DNA of 6,745 nucleotides from Clostridia bacterium (GTDB lineage Bacteria; Bacillota_A; Clostridia; Lachnospirales; Lachnospiraceae), in the NCBI GenBank assembly GCA_012515365.1, contig JAAYYM010000498.1:1-6745 (forward strand), written 5' to 3'. The notes beneath the pieces were generated by a model. It was not told where the DNA came from. It saw nothing but the letters and a program-made list of their open reading frames with translations, and ran no database searches. Made by a program: the position numbers and the translations under genes. Positions 5,575-6,745 of this stretch are shown here, in pieces (the stretch's first letter is position 1; each line of letters begins with the position of its first letter).

Positions 5575-6642
5575 ATGAAGATGACACTTAGATGGTTTGG
5601 AAATGAAATTGATTCCGTAACCCTGAAAAACATAAGACAAATACCGGGTGTGCAGGGTGTTATTTCAACCCTATATCACTCAGTTCCAGGAGAAGCATGG
5701 GAAAAAGACCAGATACATGCGTTGAAACAGGAAGTAGAAGCACAGGGTCTTGAACTTTCCGGAATTGAAAGTGTAAATGTTCATGATTCCATAAAGATTG
5801 GTTCTTCTATGCGCGATGAACATATACAAAATTATATTACGACATTAGAACGCCTGGGACAGGAGGGCATTCACCTTGTATGTTATAATTTTATGCCTGT
5901 TTTTGACTGGACGAGAACTGAGCTTGCAAGAGTCAGAGCGGATGGTTCTACTGTAATGGCGTATACGCAGGAAGCAGTAGATGCGCTGAATCCTGAAACG
6001 ATGTTTCAGACAATTGACAATAACAGCAATGGATATGTGATGCCAGGCTGGGAGCCAGAGAGACTTGCTGATGTAAAGAACTTATTTGAAATGTATCAAG
6101 ATGTGGATGAGGAGAAGTTATTTGCAAATTTGAAATACTTCTTAGACGCGATAATGCCGGTATGTGATAAGTATGACATTAATATGGCAATCCATCCTGA
6201 TGATCCTGCGTGGTCGGTATTTGGACTTCCAAGGATTATCATCAATCAGGAAAATATACAACGCATGATGAAAATGGTTGACAACGTACATAATGGAGTG
6301 ACATTCTGTTCAGGAAGCTATGGTACGAATATTGAGAACGATCTTCCGGCAATGATACGCTCTTTAAAAGGAAGAATCCATTTTGCCCATGTTAGAAATT
6401 TGAAATTTATAAGCCCTACAAACTTTGAGGAAGCAGCACATTTATCCAGTGACGGAAGCTTCGATATGTATGAGATTATGAAGGCTTTATATGATATAGA
6501 ATTTGATGGAGTTATTCGTCCTGATCATGGAAGAATGATATGGGATGAGACAGCAATGCCAGGCTATGGACTGTATGACAGAGCCTTAGGCGCCACCTAT
6601 TTGAATGGGTTGTGGGAAGCGATTGTGAAAAATAATGAGTAG
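5575..6642 (+). CDS. uxuA: D-mannonate dehydratase
   Basis: This 355-residue cytoplasmic enzyme dehydrates D-mannonate to 2-keto-3-deoxy-D-gluconate (EC 4.2.1.8), in the branch that brings D-glucuronate via fructuronate into central metabolism. It is the TIM-barrel, Mn2+-dependent UxuA family. The start MKMTLRWFG and the segments RQIPGVQGV, YNFMPVFDWTRT (104-115), AIHPDDP (205-211), FCSGSYG (244-250), HFAHVRN (269-275) and RPDHGR (315-320) are family signatures. The expected metal ligands are H207, C245, H272 and D317. Length is normal and nothing looks damaged. ATG 5575 is preferred over the ATG two codons later because AGGAGGG (5558-5564) sits 10 nt upstream and family members commonly begin MKMT. 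It is last in the visible operon, behind a partial terminator. Its presence is the main clue that the importer carries a uronate sugar. The partner fructuronate reductase (uxuB) and uronate isomerase (uxaC) are not in the window. Confidence 0.97.
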   Translation: MKMTLRWFGNEIDSVTLKNIRQIPGVQGVISTLYHSVPGEAWEKDQIHALKQEVEAQGLELSGIESVNVHDSIKIGSSMRDEHIQNYITTLERLGQEGIHLVCYNFMPVFDWTRTELARVRADGSTVMAYTQEAVDALNPETMFQTIDNNSNGYVMPGWEPERLADVKNLFEMYQDVDEEKLFANLKYFLDAIMPVCDKYDINMAIHPDDPAWSVFGLPRIIINQENIQRMMKMVDNVHNGVTFCSGSYGTNIENDLPAMIRSLKGRIHFAHVRNLKFISPTNFEEAAHLSSDGSFDMYEIMKALYDIEFDGVIRPDHGRMIWDETAMPGYGLYDRALGATYLNGLWEAIVKNNE

Positions 6643-6683
6643 TGCGAGCAAGTGATTGCGAGCAAGTTGTTGCGAAACAATTT
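6643..6683 (+). repeat. Short 14-bp direct repeats and a GCGA-loop hairpin after uxuA
   Basis: TGCGAGCAAGT occurs at 6643-6653 and 6657-6667 (period 14), and a third, diverged unit TGCGAAACAA begins at 6671. The end of the array folds as AAGTTGTT-GCGA-AACAATTT (6664-6683), 8 bp with one G.U, closed by a GNRA-type tetraloop. It may protect the uxuA 3' end; no function can be assigned. Confidence 0.6.
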
Positions 6684-6710
6684 TGAGTGTTGGGCGATTT
6701 TGCAAATTCA

Positions 6711-6738
6711 CACAAAAACGTTCGTCGAGGGCGTTTTT
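6711..6738 (+). terminator. Rho-independent terminator after uxuA
   Basis: AAAAACG (6714-6720) pairs with CGTTTTT (6732-6738). The stem can extend inward by TTC/GGG with two G.U pairs, leaving a GTCGA loop (6724-6728). The 3' arm ends in five T residues. It probably ends the operon, so the remaining uronate genes, if linked, would lie in another transcription unit. Confidence 0.75.
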
Positions 6739-6745
6739 ACTCCTC

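Noticed and set aside
5961..5966. GTATAC cores inside genes (also 2539, 3269 and 4750) as further operators
   Set aside because: None has the flanking ACTAG/CTTGT half-sites or a nearby promoter, and 6-bp matches are expected by chance.

Overview
The window is a stretch of low-GC chromosomal DNA, probably from an anaerobic Firmicute of the Clostridia, and most likely a Lachnospiraceae-type gut bacterium. That placement is inferred from four things: the AT-rich intergenic DNA, the strong AGGAGG-type ribosome binding sites, the lipoprotein with a Thr/Glu/Ala-rich linker, and the transporter family. No rRNA, tRNA, CRISPR array, insertion sequence or phage gene is visible. All genes lie on the + strand.

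Layout. Positions 1-399 hold the 3' end of purB (adenylosuccinate lyase), closed by a long hairpin at 454-508. This housekeeping gene looks unrelated to what follows. Positions 510-756 are non-coding and carry a second hairpin, a sigma-A-type promoter and a leader. Positions 757-1434 encode a GntR/FCD transcription regulator. After it come a terminator (1554-1592) and a second promoter (1598-1626). Four genes then follow in the order ABC permease 1 (LplB type, 1678-2676), ABC permease 2 (YtcP type, 2822-3691), solute-binding lipoprotein (3727-5457) and uxuA, D-mannonate dehydratase (5575-6642). A terminator sits at 6714-6738.

How the genes fit together. The two permeases and the lipoprotein form a CUT1-type sugar importer. 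No ATPase gene is present, so a shared MsmK/MsmX-type ATPase encoded elsewhere is the likely partner. UxuA dehydrates D-mannonate to 2-keto-3-deoxy-D-gluconate in the glucuronate branch of uronate catabolism. The simplest reading is an uptake-and-catabolism operon for a glucuronate-containing sugar, such as an aldouronate or glucuronide, controlled by the adjacent GntR regulator. The related lplA-lplB-ytcP aldouronate clusters of Paenibacillus and the glucuronate cluster of Geobacillus support this by analogy. The exact substrate cannot be read from the sequence.

The regulatory logic is unusually readable. The same 16-bp near-palindrome occurs twice in non-coding DNA, in opposite orientations, once at each promoter. 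At both promoters it overlaps or immediately follows the -10 element, and both share a TAGACA -35 box with a 17-bp spacer. This suggests one repressor acting on its own gene and on the transporter-uxuA operon.

The most distinctive structure is a three-copy 41-bp tandem repeat filling the gap between the two permease genes. Its units can form mutually exclusive hairpins and carry Shine-Dalgarno-like and mini-ORF signals. I see no convincing evidence of a wholly new biological system. The window is best described as a well-defined uronate-uptake operon with a few unexplained regulatory and repeat features.
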